Of a stretch of DNA of 64,000 nt, positions 42,499 to 50,103 are shown one piece after another. Made by a program: the position numbers and the translations under genes. Numbering within the stretch: the stretch's first letter is position 1; each line of letters starts with the position of its first letter. The notes beneath the pieces are model-generated. The model did no database searches. It was not told where the DNA came from and saw nothing but the letters and a program-made list of their open reading frames with translations. Source of the DNA: Streptomyces fuscichromogenes (GTDB lineage Bacteria; Actinomycetota; Actinomycetes; Streptomycetales; Streptomycetaceae); the NCBI RefSeq assembly GCF_014645815.1, contig NZ_BMML01000001.1, forward strand, positions 62,001-126,000, written 5' to 3'.

Positions 42499-42523
42499 AA
42501 AACTTTCGAGCGGCTATAGTTTT
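42499..42523. promoter_or_regulatory. Operator and promoter between monooxygenase and TetR genes
   Basis: AAAACT (42499-42504) and AGTTTT (42518-42523) form an inverted repeat with a 13-bp spacer in a 47-bp gap. TATAGT (42515-42520) is a -10 box for the TetR gene. Transcription from it would start at about the GTG start codon 42528, so that mRNA is probably leaderless. The repressor would thus control itself and the monooxygenase. Confidence 0.6.
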
Positions 42524-42527
42524 CCGT

Positions 42528-43148
42528 GTGATCGATGAAAACAGGCCAGGGGAGTCCCTGCGGGAGCGCAAGAAGCGGGAGACGCGGCAGCGGATCTCGA
42601 ACGTCGCGACGGTGATGTTCCGGGAGCGCGGCTTCGACCAGGTGACGGTCGCGGAGGTCGCGCGGGCGGCGGGGGTGTCGGCGATGACCGTCTTCAACTA
42701 CTTCCCGCGCAAGGAGGACCTGTTCCTCGACCGCATCCCGGAGGCCGTCGCGGCCTTCGCCGGCGCGGTGCGGGACCGTGCGCCCGGCGAGCCCCCGCTG
42801 GCGGCGCTGCGCCGGCTGGCCTTCCGGTTCATCGACGCCCGGCATCCGCTGGGCGGTGTGGGCGAGAACTTCGGGGGTTTCTGGCCGGTCGTCGCGGACT
42901 CGGCGGCGCTGCGGGCCCGGGCCCGTGAGGCCGTCGAGGAGGTGGAGCGGGCGCTGGCCGCCGCGCTGGCCGAGGCCGGACTCGCCGACCCGGAACTCAT
43001 GGCGGCCGTGACCGTCGCCGCGTACCGCTCGGTGTGTGTCGCTTCCGTGCGCCGCCAGCTGGCGGGCGACCGGTTCGCGGAGATCGTCGAGGACCACCGG
43101 GAGCGGATGGGGGCGGCGTTCGATGCGCTGGAGCGAATGGCGCGGTGA
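42528..43148 (+). CDS. TetR-family repressor of the monooxygenase
   Basis: A 206-aa regulator starting at GTG 42528. The HTH region has VTVAEVARAAGVSAMTVFNY FPRKEDLF. The C-terminal ligand domain includes FRFIDARHPLGGVGENFGGF and AYRSVCVASVRRQLAGDRFA. Divergent placement 47 bp from the FAD monooxygenase and the palindrome between them support local control, with the monooxygenase substrate as likely inducer. Confidence 0.9.
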   Translation: MIDENRPGESLRERKKRETRQRISNVATVMFRERGFDQVTVAEVARAAGVSAMTVFNYFPRKEDLFLDRIPEAVAAFAGAVRDRAPGEPPLAALRRLAFRFIDARHPLGGVGENFGGFWPVVADSAALRARAREAVEEVERALAAALAEAGLADPELMAAVTVAAYRSVCVASVRRQLAGDRFAEIVEDHRERMGAAFDALERMAR

Positions 43149-43166
43149 CCGCGGCACCGCACCCGC

Positions 43167-43214
43167 TTGACGGCTAACGCCGTTAGCTCTACCGTCATGG
43201 CTAACAGCGTTAGC
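43167..43214 (+). promoter_or_regulatory. Promoter with paired TetR operators
   Basis: TTGACG (43167-43172) and TACCGT (43190-43195) are 17 bp apart. Two near-identical palindromes flank and fill this promoter: GCTAACGCCGTTAGC (43173-43187) and GCTAACAGCGTTAGC (43200-43214), centres 27 bp apart. The half-site GCTAAC is typical for a TetR dimer. The first site lies between the -35 and -10 boxes and the second at the transcription start. Confidence 0.75.
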
Positions 43215-43237
43215 TGAATTGCCCTCGGGAGGCAGCC

Positions 43238-43654
43238 ATGACCAGCGGCACCACGGACATCACCACCCCCGTCACCACGGTGGTGCGGCGCACGGCGTGG
43301 CTGGCGGCCGCCCTGTTCTGGACGGCGTTCGCGGTCCTGGAGGGCGTGGACCACGGCTGGCTCGCCGGCGCGTTCGCCCTGCTCTTCGTGGTCCTCCCGG
43401 ACCTCACCTTCCTGGTGGCCGTGGACGAGGCGCCCGGGACGGCGAAGGGACAGCTGCCGCCGCGCGCGGTGCCGTACTACAACGCGATGCACCGTGCGCT
43501 GGTGCCGCTGGGCCTTCTGGCGGCGTACGCGGCACAGCCCCTTTTCTCCTGGCCGCCGGCGCTCGCGGCGCTGTGCGGCTGGCTGGCGCACATCTCGTAC
43601 GATCGCGCCTTCGGCTACGGACTGCGGACGAAGGAAGGCTTCCAGCGTGACTGA
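43238..43654 (+). CDS. DUF4260-family membrane protein
   Basis: A 138-aa protein from ATG 43238. Four hydrophobic helices are visible (TAWLAAALFWTAFAVLEGV, AGAFALLFVVLPDLTFLVAV, ALVPLGLLAAYAAQPLF, ALAALCGWLAHISYDRAFGY). The ending DRAFGYGLRTKEGF is the DUF4260 signature. It is expressed from a promoter with twin TetR operators and overlaps the TetR gene by 8 bp, so it is the main target of that repressor. Biochemical role unknown. Confidence 0.85.
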   Translation: MTSGTTDITTPVTTVVRRTAWLAAALFWTAFAVLEGVDHGWLAGAFALLFVVLPDLTFLVAVDEAPGTAKGQLPPRAVPYYNAMHRALVPLGLLAAYAAQPLFSWPPALAALCGWLAHISYDRAFGYGLRTKEGFQRD

Positions 43655-44267
43655 CGCGACTGACGAGACAGGCAGGACTGGCAAGCCCGCCGCACGCACC
43701 GCACCCGATGTGCCCGCCGTAGCTCACGTGCCGGCCGCACCCTTTGCTCCCGACCGACTGACGGCGCGGGCGCGGGAGATCGTGGCGGCGGCCCGGGACC
43801 TGCTGGAGGAGTCCGGCCCCGCCGTCCTCACCATGCGCACCCTCGCCGACCGCCTGGGCATCAAGGCCCCGTCGCTCTACAAGCACTTCCCCGACAAGCA
43901 TGCCGTGGAGGTCGAACTCATCGCGCAGATGCTGGAGGAGTCGGCCGCGGCACTGGAGGCGGCGGAGTCCCGCACCCCCGGCTCCCTGGAGGCGCTGGCC
44001 GAGGCGTACCGCACCTACGCCCTGGCCCACCCCCACCTCTACTGCCTGGCCACGGAACGCCCCCTGCCCCGCACGCTGCTTCCGGCGGGACTGGAGGACA
44101 GGGCCGCTCTCCCCCTCCTGCGGGCCTGCGCCGGCGATCGCGACCTGGCCCGCGCCACCTGGGCGTTCACGCACGGGATGGTGAGCCTGGAGATCCACGG
44201 CCGCTTCCCGGAGGACGCCGACCTGGACGCGGCATGGAAACGGGGCCTGCGGACGTTGCACCCTTAG
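43647..44267 (+). CDS. TetR-family repressor of the DUF4260 operon
   Basis: A 206-aa regulator. GTG 43647 follows AAGGAAGG (43630-43638). After a disordered 35-residue N-terminus the HTH reads LTMRTLADRLGIKAPSLYKH FPDK, and the ligand domain is TetR_C-like (YRTYALAHPHLYCLATERPL). Translational coupling to DUF4260 and the two palindromes upstream of the operon make autoregulation likely. Confidence 0.9.
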   Translation: MTDATDETGRTGKPAARTAPDVPAVAHVPAAPFAPDRLTARAREIVAAARDLLEESGPAVLTMRTLADRLGIKAPSLYKHFPDKHAVEVELIAQMLEESAAALEAAESRTPGSLEALAEAYRTYALAHPHLYCLATERPLPRTLLPAGLEDRAALPLLRACAGDRDLARATWAFTHGMVSLEIHGRFPEDADLDAAWKRGLRTLHP

Positions 44268-44285
44268 CGCAAGGGGGTGCCGAGG

Positions 44286-45113
44286 GTGGCTGAACACGCA
44301 CGGTGGACAAGAGCACGGCTGGGCCGCTGCGGCCCGTCGCTCGACATGCTGACGGCCCGCTTCGACAAACACGTGTACGCCCCGCACACGCACGCCGAGT
44401 TCTCGATCGGGGTGTGCGTAGGCGGGTCCGAGGTGATCGCCTACCGTGGCGGCCACATCCGCACCGGCCCCGGTGGGATCATCGTCCTGGCCCCCGGCGA
44501 GATGCACACCGGTGGCCCGGCCACCCCGGACGAGGGCTACGCCTACCGCGCCCTGTACGCGGACCCGTCCCTGCTGGCGGACGGCACGCTGGACGCCGTA
44601 CCGCACTTCCGGGACCCGGTCGTGTACGACCCGGAACTGGTCGTGGCCCTCCGCCGGGCCCACACCGACCTGGTCGCCTGCCCGGACCCGCTGGAGGCCG
44701 AGACCCGCCTCCCCTGGCTGCTGACGGCCCTCTCCCGCCGCCACTCCACGGCAAGGCCGGCGAGGGACGAGATCCCCGGAGCCCACGGCATATCCCTCCT
44801 GGTCCGGGACCGCCTCGCCGACGAACTCACCACCCCGCCCTCCCTCGCCGACCTGGCGGCCGACCTGGGCCTCTCCCGCTACCAGCTGCTCCGGGCCTTC
44901 CGTACGACGATGGGTGTCCCGCCGTACGCCTGGCTGGCCCAGTACCGGGTCACCCGGGCCCGCGCCCTCCTGGACTCGGGCCTGCGCCCCGCGGAGGCCG
45001 CCATGCTCGTGGGCTTCGCGGACCAGGCCCACATGACCCGCTGGTTCCGCCGGGTGCTGGGGGTGACCCCGGCGGCGTACCGCAACAGCGTTCAAGACGC
45101 GGAACGGTACTGA
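44286..45113 (+). CDS. AraC-family transcriptional regulator
   Basis: A 275-aa regulator. GTG 44286 is preferred because AAGGGGG (44271-44277) is 8 bp upstream; GTG 44277 overlaps it. The N-terminal cupin sensor has FDKHVYAPHTHAEFSIGVCV and IIVLAPGEMHTGGPA. The C-terminal pair of HTHs has LAADLGLSRYQLLRAFRTTM and AAMLVGFADQAHMTRWFRRV LG. It lies 16 bp before the EamA transporter gene and probably activates it. Confidence 0.92.
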   Translation: MAEHARWTRARLGRCGPSLDMLTARFDKHVYAPHTHAEFSIGVCVGGSEVIAYRGGHIRTGPGGIIVLAPGEMHTGGPATPDEGYAYRALYADPSLLADGTLDAVPHFRDPVVYDPELVVALRRAHTDLVACPDPLEAETRLPWLLTALSRRHSTARPARDEIPGAHGISLLVRDRLADELTTPPSLADLAADLGLSRYQLLRAFRTTMGVPPYAWLAQYRVTRARALLDSGLRPAEAAMLVGFADQAHMTRWFRRVLGVTPAAYRNSVQDAERY

Positions 45114-45129
45114 CGGCGAGACTCGCCGT

Positions 45130-46065
45130 ATGACTGCACGCGGCTGGTTCCTGTTCTCCCTCATGGGAGTGATCTGGGGTGTCCCCTATCTGATGATCAA
45201 GGTGGCGGTGGACGAGGTGTCCCCGTCGACGGTGGTGTTCGCGCGTTGCGCAGTGGGCGCCCTGCTCCTCCTCCCCCTGGCGATCCGCCAGGGCGACCTG
45301 CTGGGCACCATCCGCACCCACTGGCGCCCGATGCTGGCCTTCGCGTGCATAGAGATCATGGGCCCCTGGTTCACTCTCACGGACGCCGAACGCCACCTGT
45401 CCAGCTCGACGGCGGGCCTGCTGATAGCGGGCGTACCGATCGTCGGGGTGGTGGCGGCGCGCTACTTCGGCGGCGAGCGGGAGCACCTGGGCGCCCGCCG
45501 GATCGCGGGCCTCCTGATCGGCCTGGCCGGCGTGACCGTCCTCACCGTCCCCCACCTCACCGGCGGCGACGCCCGCTCCCTCGCCGAGGTCCTCCTCACG
45601 GTCGTCGGCTACGCCACGGCCCCCCTGATTGCGGCGCGCCGCCTGAAGGACGTCCCGACGCTGCAGCTGATAGCGCCGTGCCTGACACTGGCGACCCTGG
45701 TCTACGCCCCGGCGGCGGCCGCGACCTGGCCGACTGTGATGCCCTCCACGAACGCGCTGCTCTCCCTCCTCGCCCTGGGCGTCCTGTGCACGGCGGTCGC
45801 CTTCGTGGCCTTCCTGGAACTGATCAAGGAGATAGGCCCGACCCGCTCCACGGTGATCACGTACGTCAACCCGGCGGTGGCGGTCGCGGCGGGCGCCCTC
45901 TTCCTGGGCGAGAGCTTCACCACGACCATCGCCGTCTCCTTCGCGCTGATCCTGACGGGGTCGGTACTGGCGACGGCGTCCTCTGCACCGAAGAGGCCGG
46001 CCCGCCCGGTAACATGGTCCACACGGCAGACGAGCCGGGCGGACGGCCGCGTGGAGTCCCCTTGA
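45130..46065 (+). CDS. EamA (DMT-superfamily) transporter
   Basis: A 311-aa protein from ATG 45130 with ten membrane helices in two EamA repeats (LFSLMGVIWGVPYLMIKVAV at the start, ITYVNPAVAVAAGALFLGES near the end). Exports amino acids, nucleosides or other metabolites in related cases. The final 15 or so residues (STRQTSRADGRVESP) are encoded by the first 40 nt of rnpB and look unselected as protein. AraC-EamA pairs of this kind are common in Streptomyces. Confidence 0.92.
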   Translation: MTARGWFLFSLMGVIWGVPYLMIKVAVDEVSPSTVVFARCAVGALLLLPLAIRQGDLLGTIRTHWRPMLAFACIEIMGPWFTLTDAERHLSSSTAGLLIAGVPIVGVVAARYFGGEREHLGARRIAGLLIGLAGVTVLTVPHLTGGDARSLAEVLLTVVGYATAPLIAARRLKDVPTLQLIAPCLTLATLVYAPAAAATWPTVMPSTNALLSLLALGVLCTAVAFVAFLELIKEIGPTRSTVITYVNPAVAVAAGALFLGESFTTTIAVSFALILTGSVLATASSAPKRPARPVTWSTRQTSRADGRVESP

Positions 46066-46450
46066 CGGGGGCTTCCCGAGGAACGTCCGGGCTCCACAGG
46101 GCAGGGTGGTGGCTAACGGCCACCCGAGGCGACTCGCGGGACAGTGCCACAGAAAGCAAACCGCCGGGGACCTCGGTCCTCGGTAAGGGTGAAACGGTGG
46201 TGTAAGAGACCACCAGTGCCCAGGGCGACCTGGGCAGCTAGGTAAACCCCACCCGGAGCAAGGTCAAGAGGGAGTCCCTTCCAAGGATAGGAAGAGGTCT
46301 CCTGCGGGAACGTTTGAGGGCTGCCCGCCCGAGTTCCCGGGTAGACCGCATGAGACCGGCGGCAACGTCGGTCCTAGATGGATGGCCGTCACCCCGGCAC
46401 CCGCGAGGGCCCGGGGCACAGAACCCGGCGTACAGCCCGACTCGTCTGCC
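46026..46450 (+). ncRNA. rnpB: RNase P RNA (actinobacterial type A)
   Basis: About 425 nt. P1 forms between GCAGACGAGCCGGGC (from about 46028) and CCCGACTCGTCTGC (to about 46449). Conserved core elements are present: GGACAGTGCCACAGAAAGCA (CRI-III region, about 46139-46158), GGTAAGGGTGAAACGGTGG (46181-46199) and AGACCACCAGTGCCCAGGG, plus GAACCCGGCGTACAG near the 3' end (CR V). A TAACAT box (46010-46015) inside the EamA gene is a likely -10 element. It processes tRNA 5' ends. Ends are estimated to within a few bases. Confidence 0.95.
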
Positions 46451-46454
46451 ACAA

Positions 46455-46486
46455 CCACCCTGGGCCAAGTCGAATGACCCGGGTGG
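46455..46486 (+). terminator. Hairpin after rnpB
   Basis: CCACCCTGGG (46455-46464) pairs with CCCGGGTGG (46478-46486) with one bulged T, directly after the mature RNase P RNA. It also separates rnpB from the island that begins here. Confidence 0.6.
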
Positions 46487-46518
46487 ACCGGCTAGCGCCC
46501 CGCGACCGGTTCGGGATC

Positions 46519-48183
46519 TCATGCAGCTAATGAGAGTCCGCGCTCGGTGGAGATGCCGATGACTTCCACGGTCACACCCCGCGCCGCGAGCGCCTTCGCG
46601 GTCTGGGCGATGGTGATCTGGGAGAAGCCGAAGACGGACTCCGCAGTCAGGTTCTCGCGGTTCTTCAGAAGGACGCCCAGAACGATGCGCTTGGGTGTGA
46701 AATGGTCCGGGAGCAAGATCTTGCCTCCGCTGAGCCGGGCCACCTTCGTTGTGAACTCCGTACGGACCTGGGCAGACTCCTGGAGCAGTTCCACTGCGAC
46801 CCTGGCCTGGCTGAAAAGGTGACTCAGCGGACCGGAACCGCCTGCGCGCTTGACGAGGACGAGGGTGCCGTCGGGCGTCAGCAGGTCGCAGATCTCGACC
46901 TGGTCCCTGGGGCGGAGCGGGTTGCTGACGTTCCTGGTGTCGAGACAGAGCCAGCCGGGCCGGTCATCAGCCACCCTGTTGTTGTAGGCGTTCTCGGACT
47001 CGCCGTCGGCCCAGGCGAGAAGCGAGACGGAGGGCGAGGGAGGGAACAGCGCGGCCACGGTGGCCCGGCACTCTTCCACATAGGCGGATCCGGCCTCGTA
47101 CCACTCGCCTTCCATGAGGAAGAACCGGCGGGCGCCAAGGGGGATGCCGGTCTCCAACCAAGTCAGCGCGCTGGTGACGGCGAGCGTGTCGGCAGTCCCC
47201 GCCCCGCGGTCCTTGGCGAGGGTCACGGTCCCGTCGCGCAGCGCCTTGAGGCGCCGGCCGGGCGGTGTGAGTCGGGCGCGGGTGAGCAGGTAGCCGAGGT
47301 CGAAGTCCTCGGACCGCAGGGCTCCGCGACTGTTGATCTGCGTCAGATACGTGGTGGCCTCGGTGTATGCGGTGTGATGTCCGAAGGGAACGGAGATCGA
47401 GATGTCTCCGTCGGCCGGATGACCGAGACGGTCGTCCAGGGCCCTGTCGAGGGCGTCGAGCGTCGAGGTGTCGCTGACGGGCACGATGTGATCCACGAAC
47501 TCCAGCTCACTGTGCGGGATGTCCTCGCGGCAGATCCTCGTGATGGCCCGCAGATCGGCGAGCAGGGCCTCGGGTTCGACTCCGAGTGCGATCCTCAGCC
47601 CACGTCCCCCTTGAGCGCTGACGGCCTTGCCGCGGGTGTACCGCGACCGGGTGAGCGGAAGGTCGTCGAGGTAGCCGCCCAGACTGCGCACGATGCGCGA
47701 GTGGTCACGGATGCCGAGTAGCGGGACCGGGGCGCCGCCGGGAACGAGGGAGATGTCGGTGCGCGCCTGCCCGAGCGACTTCGACACGGCCCCGCGGATC
47801 AGGTTCGGGTCCATCTGCCGGATGGCGAAGGAGAGACCGAAGCGCTGGTCCTTGAGGTGCTCGGGGATCAGCCGGTACCCCTGGTCGCAGCCGATCGCGT
47901 ACACCGTGCCGTCGACGGCGAGCAGGAGCACGGCGGCGGTACGGCGGATGTTCTCGGCGACCATGATGCCTGTGGTACGCGACATGGGCTCGCACCACGG
48001 GGCCTCGGTGTGCTCGATCCCGCAGGTGACGAACACGGAAGGGACGCCGAGTACGTCGGGGAAATGCGGTTCCGCGCCGAGGTTGTCGAGAAGTTCGGCG
48101 TCAAGGGCGTTCAGCATCGCATCCGTGGTGGGGGCGACGGTGGGCAGGCGGTAAACGGTGCGTACTTCGGTGTTCGATGCCAT
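46519..48183 (-). CDS. TIGR04141/DUF6119-like sporadically distributed protein
   Basis: A 554-aa protein. ATG 48183 has GGAGG 7-8 bp upstream; the longer ORF covers the promoter region. It matches the sporadic TIGR04141 family pattern: a central KAVSAQGGRGLRIALGVEPE and a C-terminal LSHLFSQARVAVELLQES with a final Rossmann-like VTVEVIGISTERG. Such proteins are patchy, occur in defence islands and have no settled role. Its gene is the first after rnpB and is divergent from the methylase-like gene, with a palindrome in the shared AT-richer promoter. Confidence 0.75.
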   Translation of the reverse strand: MASNTEVRTVYRLPTVAPTTDAMLNALDAELLDNLGAEPHFPDVLGVPSVFVTCGIEHTEAPWCEPMSRTTGIMVAENIRRTAAVLLLAVDGTVYAIGCDQGYRLIPEHLKDQRFGLSFAIRQMDPNLIRGAVSKSLGQARTDISLVPGGAPVPLLGIRDHSRIVRSLGGYLDDLPLTRSRYTRGKAVSAQGGRGLRIALGVEPEALLADLRAITRICREDIPHSELEFVDHIVPVSDTSTLDALDRALDDRLGHPADGDISISVPFGHHTAYTEATTYLTQINSRGALRSEDFDLGYLLTRARLTPPGRRLKALRDGTVTLAKDRGAGTADTLAVTSALTWLETGIPLGARRFFLMEGEWYEAGSAYVEECRATVAALFPPSPSVSLLAWADGESENAYNNRVADDRPGWLCLDTRNVSNPLRPRDQVEICDLLTPDGTLVLVKRAGGSGPLSHLFSQARVAVELLQESAQVRTEFTTKVARLSGGKILLPDHFTPKRIVLGVLLKNRENLTAESVFGFSQITIAQTAKALAARGVTVEVIGISTERGLSLAA

Positions 48184-48433
48184 GGTGCGCCTCCGTGGGG
48201 CAGTGACTGCTGGGTTTCGGGGACGGGTGGGACACGTCGGTGCCTCCGAGGTCGTGACTGGACGGGACATGGGCGGGTGTGTGAGGCGGGCCGGAAGGCC
48301 CTGGGCGAGGACATGCCGCACACCGCACCCGGCCAGGGACGGCCAAGTACACAAACTATGTTGCCAAGGTATGTGTACATTGTCAACGTGATTACTCTAG
48401 AAACACGATTGGCGGTCCGTGTACGCTAGGGGT
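48184..48433. promoter_or_regulatory. Divergent promoter region of the island with inverted repeat
   Basis: 250 bp between two divergent island genes. GTACACA (48347-48353) and TGTGTAC (48372-48378) form a perfect inverted repeat with an 18-bp spacer, within a segment much richer in A+T than its surroundings (48340-48420). TACGCT (48422-48427) is a possible -10 box for the methylase gene, whose start at 48434 would then be leaderless. Confidence 0.45.
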
Positions 48434-50089
48434 ATGACGGACAATGCCGCTTCATCGGTCGGCCCTCTGGTCACCGGCTCCGAGATCGCACGGCTGGCCG
48501 GAGTGACCCGGGCGGCTGTCTCCAACTGGCGTCGGCGCTACGACGACTTTCCCGCGCCGGCGGCGGGAGCCGCGAACAGTCCGCTCTACGCGCTCGCCGA
48601 GGTCCAGGAATGGCTGGACAGGCAGCGCAAAGGCCAGGAGGTTTCACCCGAGGTCGAGTTGTGGCAGGCCATGCGGGCCGCATACGGCGAACAGATGGTC
48701 GTCGGTCTGGCGGAGGTGGCCGGGGTACTGGCCGGGGAGCCCGAGGCGGGCATGCCGGACGATGTGGCCGGCCGCCTACAGGCGCTCGCCCGGGCCGAGG
48801 CACCCGTCGACCTGGTGAACGGGCTGACCGAACGGTTCATGGACTCCGCTCGACGCGCGGGCTCGGACCAGGTGACTTCCGAGCGCGTGGTGCGTGCCGT
48901 GTGCCACTTCGCTCCCCGGCTGTCGGACGACGCCACGGTCTTCGATCCCGCCTGCGGAATCGGGGTGTTGCTCCTCTCCGTCGGCGCCGTGGAGGGGATG
49001 CGCTGCCGAGGCCAGGAGATGGATGCTGACAGTGCTCGGTTCGCACAACTTCGCGCCGACCTCCTGGGCCGATCGGGTGTACAAGTCGTGGCGGGTGATT
49101 CCCTGCGTGCGGACGAATGGCCGGCACTCAGGGCGGATCTGGTCGTCTGCGACCCTCCCGCCGGCGTGACCGAGTGGGGCCGGGAGGAACTGCTGCTCGA
49201 CTCCCGCTGGGAACTTGGCACTCCGTCGAAGGCCGAAGGGGAACTTGCGTGGCTCCAGCATGCCTATGCGCATACCGGACCCGGTGGCCACGTTCTCATG
49301 GTCATGCCGGCCTCTGTCGCCTACCGCAAGGCAGGCCGCCGCATCCGGGCGGAGCTCGTACGCCGTGGCATCATGCGCCAAGTGGTCGCCCTGCCGCCGG
49401 GGACGGCGACCTCCCACGCCCTGCCGATCCATCTGTGGTGCCTGCAGCGTCCCGAGAACCCTGGAAACGCGGACGCCGGCCGTACCGTGCGCATGGTCGA
49501 CCTGACCGGCAACAGCCCCGACGACGGTCTGGAACCTCGCCCCGACCAGTTCGCCGACGTTCCGTTGATCGAACTCCTCGATGACACCGTCGACCTCACC
49601 CCCGGCAGCCACATCAGGGTGCGGCAGCGCGACTATCCAGGCGAATACGCCGCCCTGCGCAAGGAACTGGAGGGCGAGATCCGCCGACTTGCCGCGATCC
49701 TGCCCGCGTTCGCGCCGGGCAGCGGACCGGGCTCACTGGACGGCGCCACCACCAGCGTCGCGGATCTCGTCCGCGCGGGCCTCGTCACGTACGAAGGGTC
49801 GGAACCTGTCTCCGCCAGCGAACAGCTCGACACGGACTATCTGCAGGGATTTCTGCGCAGTTCCGGCAACACCCGCAGGGCCACAAGTGCCAGCGGGACC
49901 TACCGCCTTGACAGCAAGGGATCACGCATCCCGCGCATGGGCATGGACGAGCAGCGGAGGTACGGCTCCGCTTTCCGGTCCCTCTCCGCGCTCGAAGAGG
50001 CAATGCGTCGAGTCGGCGAGCTGAGCCGGCAACTCGCCGAAGTCGCGCGTGACGGCCTGGCCACGGGGGCCCTGGCACCGGAGGAGTGA
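48434..50089 (+). CDS. HTH-fused N6-adenine methylase-like protein with altered catalytic motif
   Basis: A 551-aa protein, ATG 48434. Residues 12-65 form a MerR/XRE-type HTH (SEIARLAGVTRAAVSNWRRR). About 125-350 is an N6-DNA-methylase fold: SAM motif I VFDPACGIGVLLLS (about 168) and motif IV at about 239. Motif IV, normally NPPF/NPPY, reads CDPPAG, so the aromatic residue that stacks on the target adenine is missing. LVMPASVAYRKAGRRIRAEL follows as in HsdM-type enzymes. The C-terminal 200 residues are charged and partly coiled. It may bind modified or unmodified DNA rather than methylate it. It converges on the helicase gene with 14 bp between. Confidence 0.8.
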   Translation: MTDNAASSVGPLVTGSEIARLAGVTRAAVSNWRRRYDDFPAPAAGAANSPLYALAEVQEWLDRQRKGQEVSPEVELWQAMRAAYGEQMVVGLAEVAGVLAGEPEAGMPDDVAGRLQALARAEAPVDLVNGLTERFMDSARRAGSDQVTSERVVRAVCHFAPRLSDDATVFDPACGIGVLLLSVGAVEGMRCRGQEMDADSARFAQLRADLLGRSGVQVVAGDSLRADEWPALRADLVVCDPPAGVTEWGREELLLDSRWELGTPSKAEGELAWLQHAYAHTGPGGHVLMVMPASVAYRKAGRRIRAELVRRGIMRQVVALPPGTATSHALPIHLWCLQRPENPGNADAGRTVRMVDLTGNSPDDGLEPRPDQFADVPLIELLDDTVDLTPGSHIRVRQRDYPGEYAALRKELEGEIRRLAAILPAFAPGSGPGSLDGATTSVADLVRAGLVTYEGSEPVSASEQLDTDYLQGFLRSSGNTRRATSASGTYRLDSKGSRIPRMGMDEQRRYGSAFRSLSALEEAMRRVGELSRQLAEVARDGLATGALAPEE

Positions 50090-50103
50090 GGGCTGGCGGC
50101 TGA

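Noticed and set aside
46450..46520. Attachment site at the 3' end of rnpB
   Set aside because: I could not find a second copy of the rnpB 3' sequence at the right side of the island, nor an integrase gene, so no att feature is claimed.
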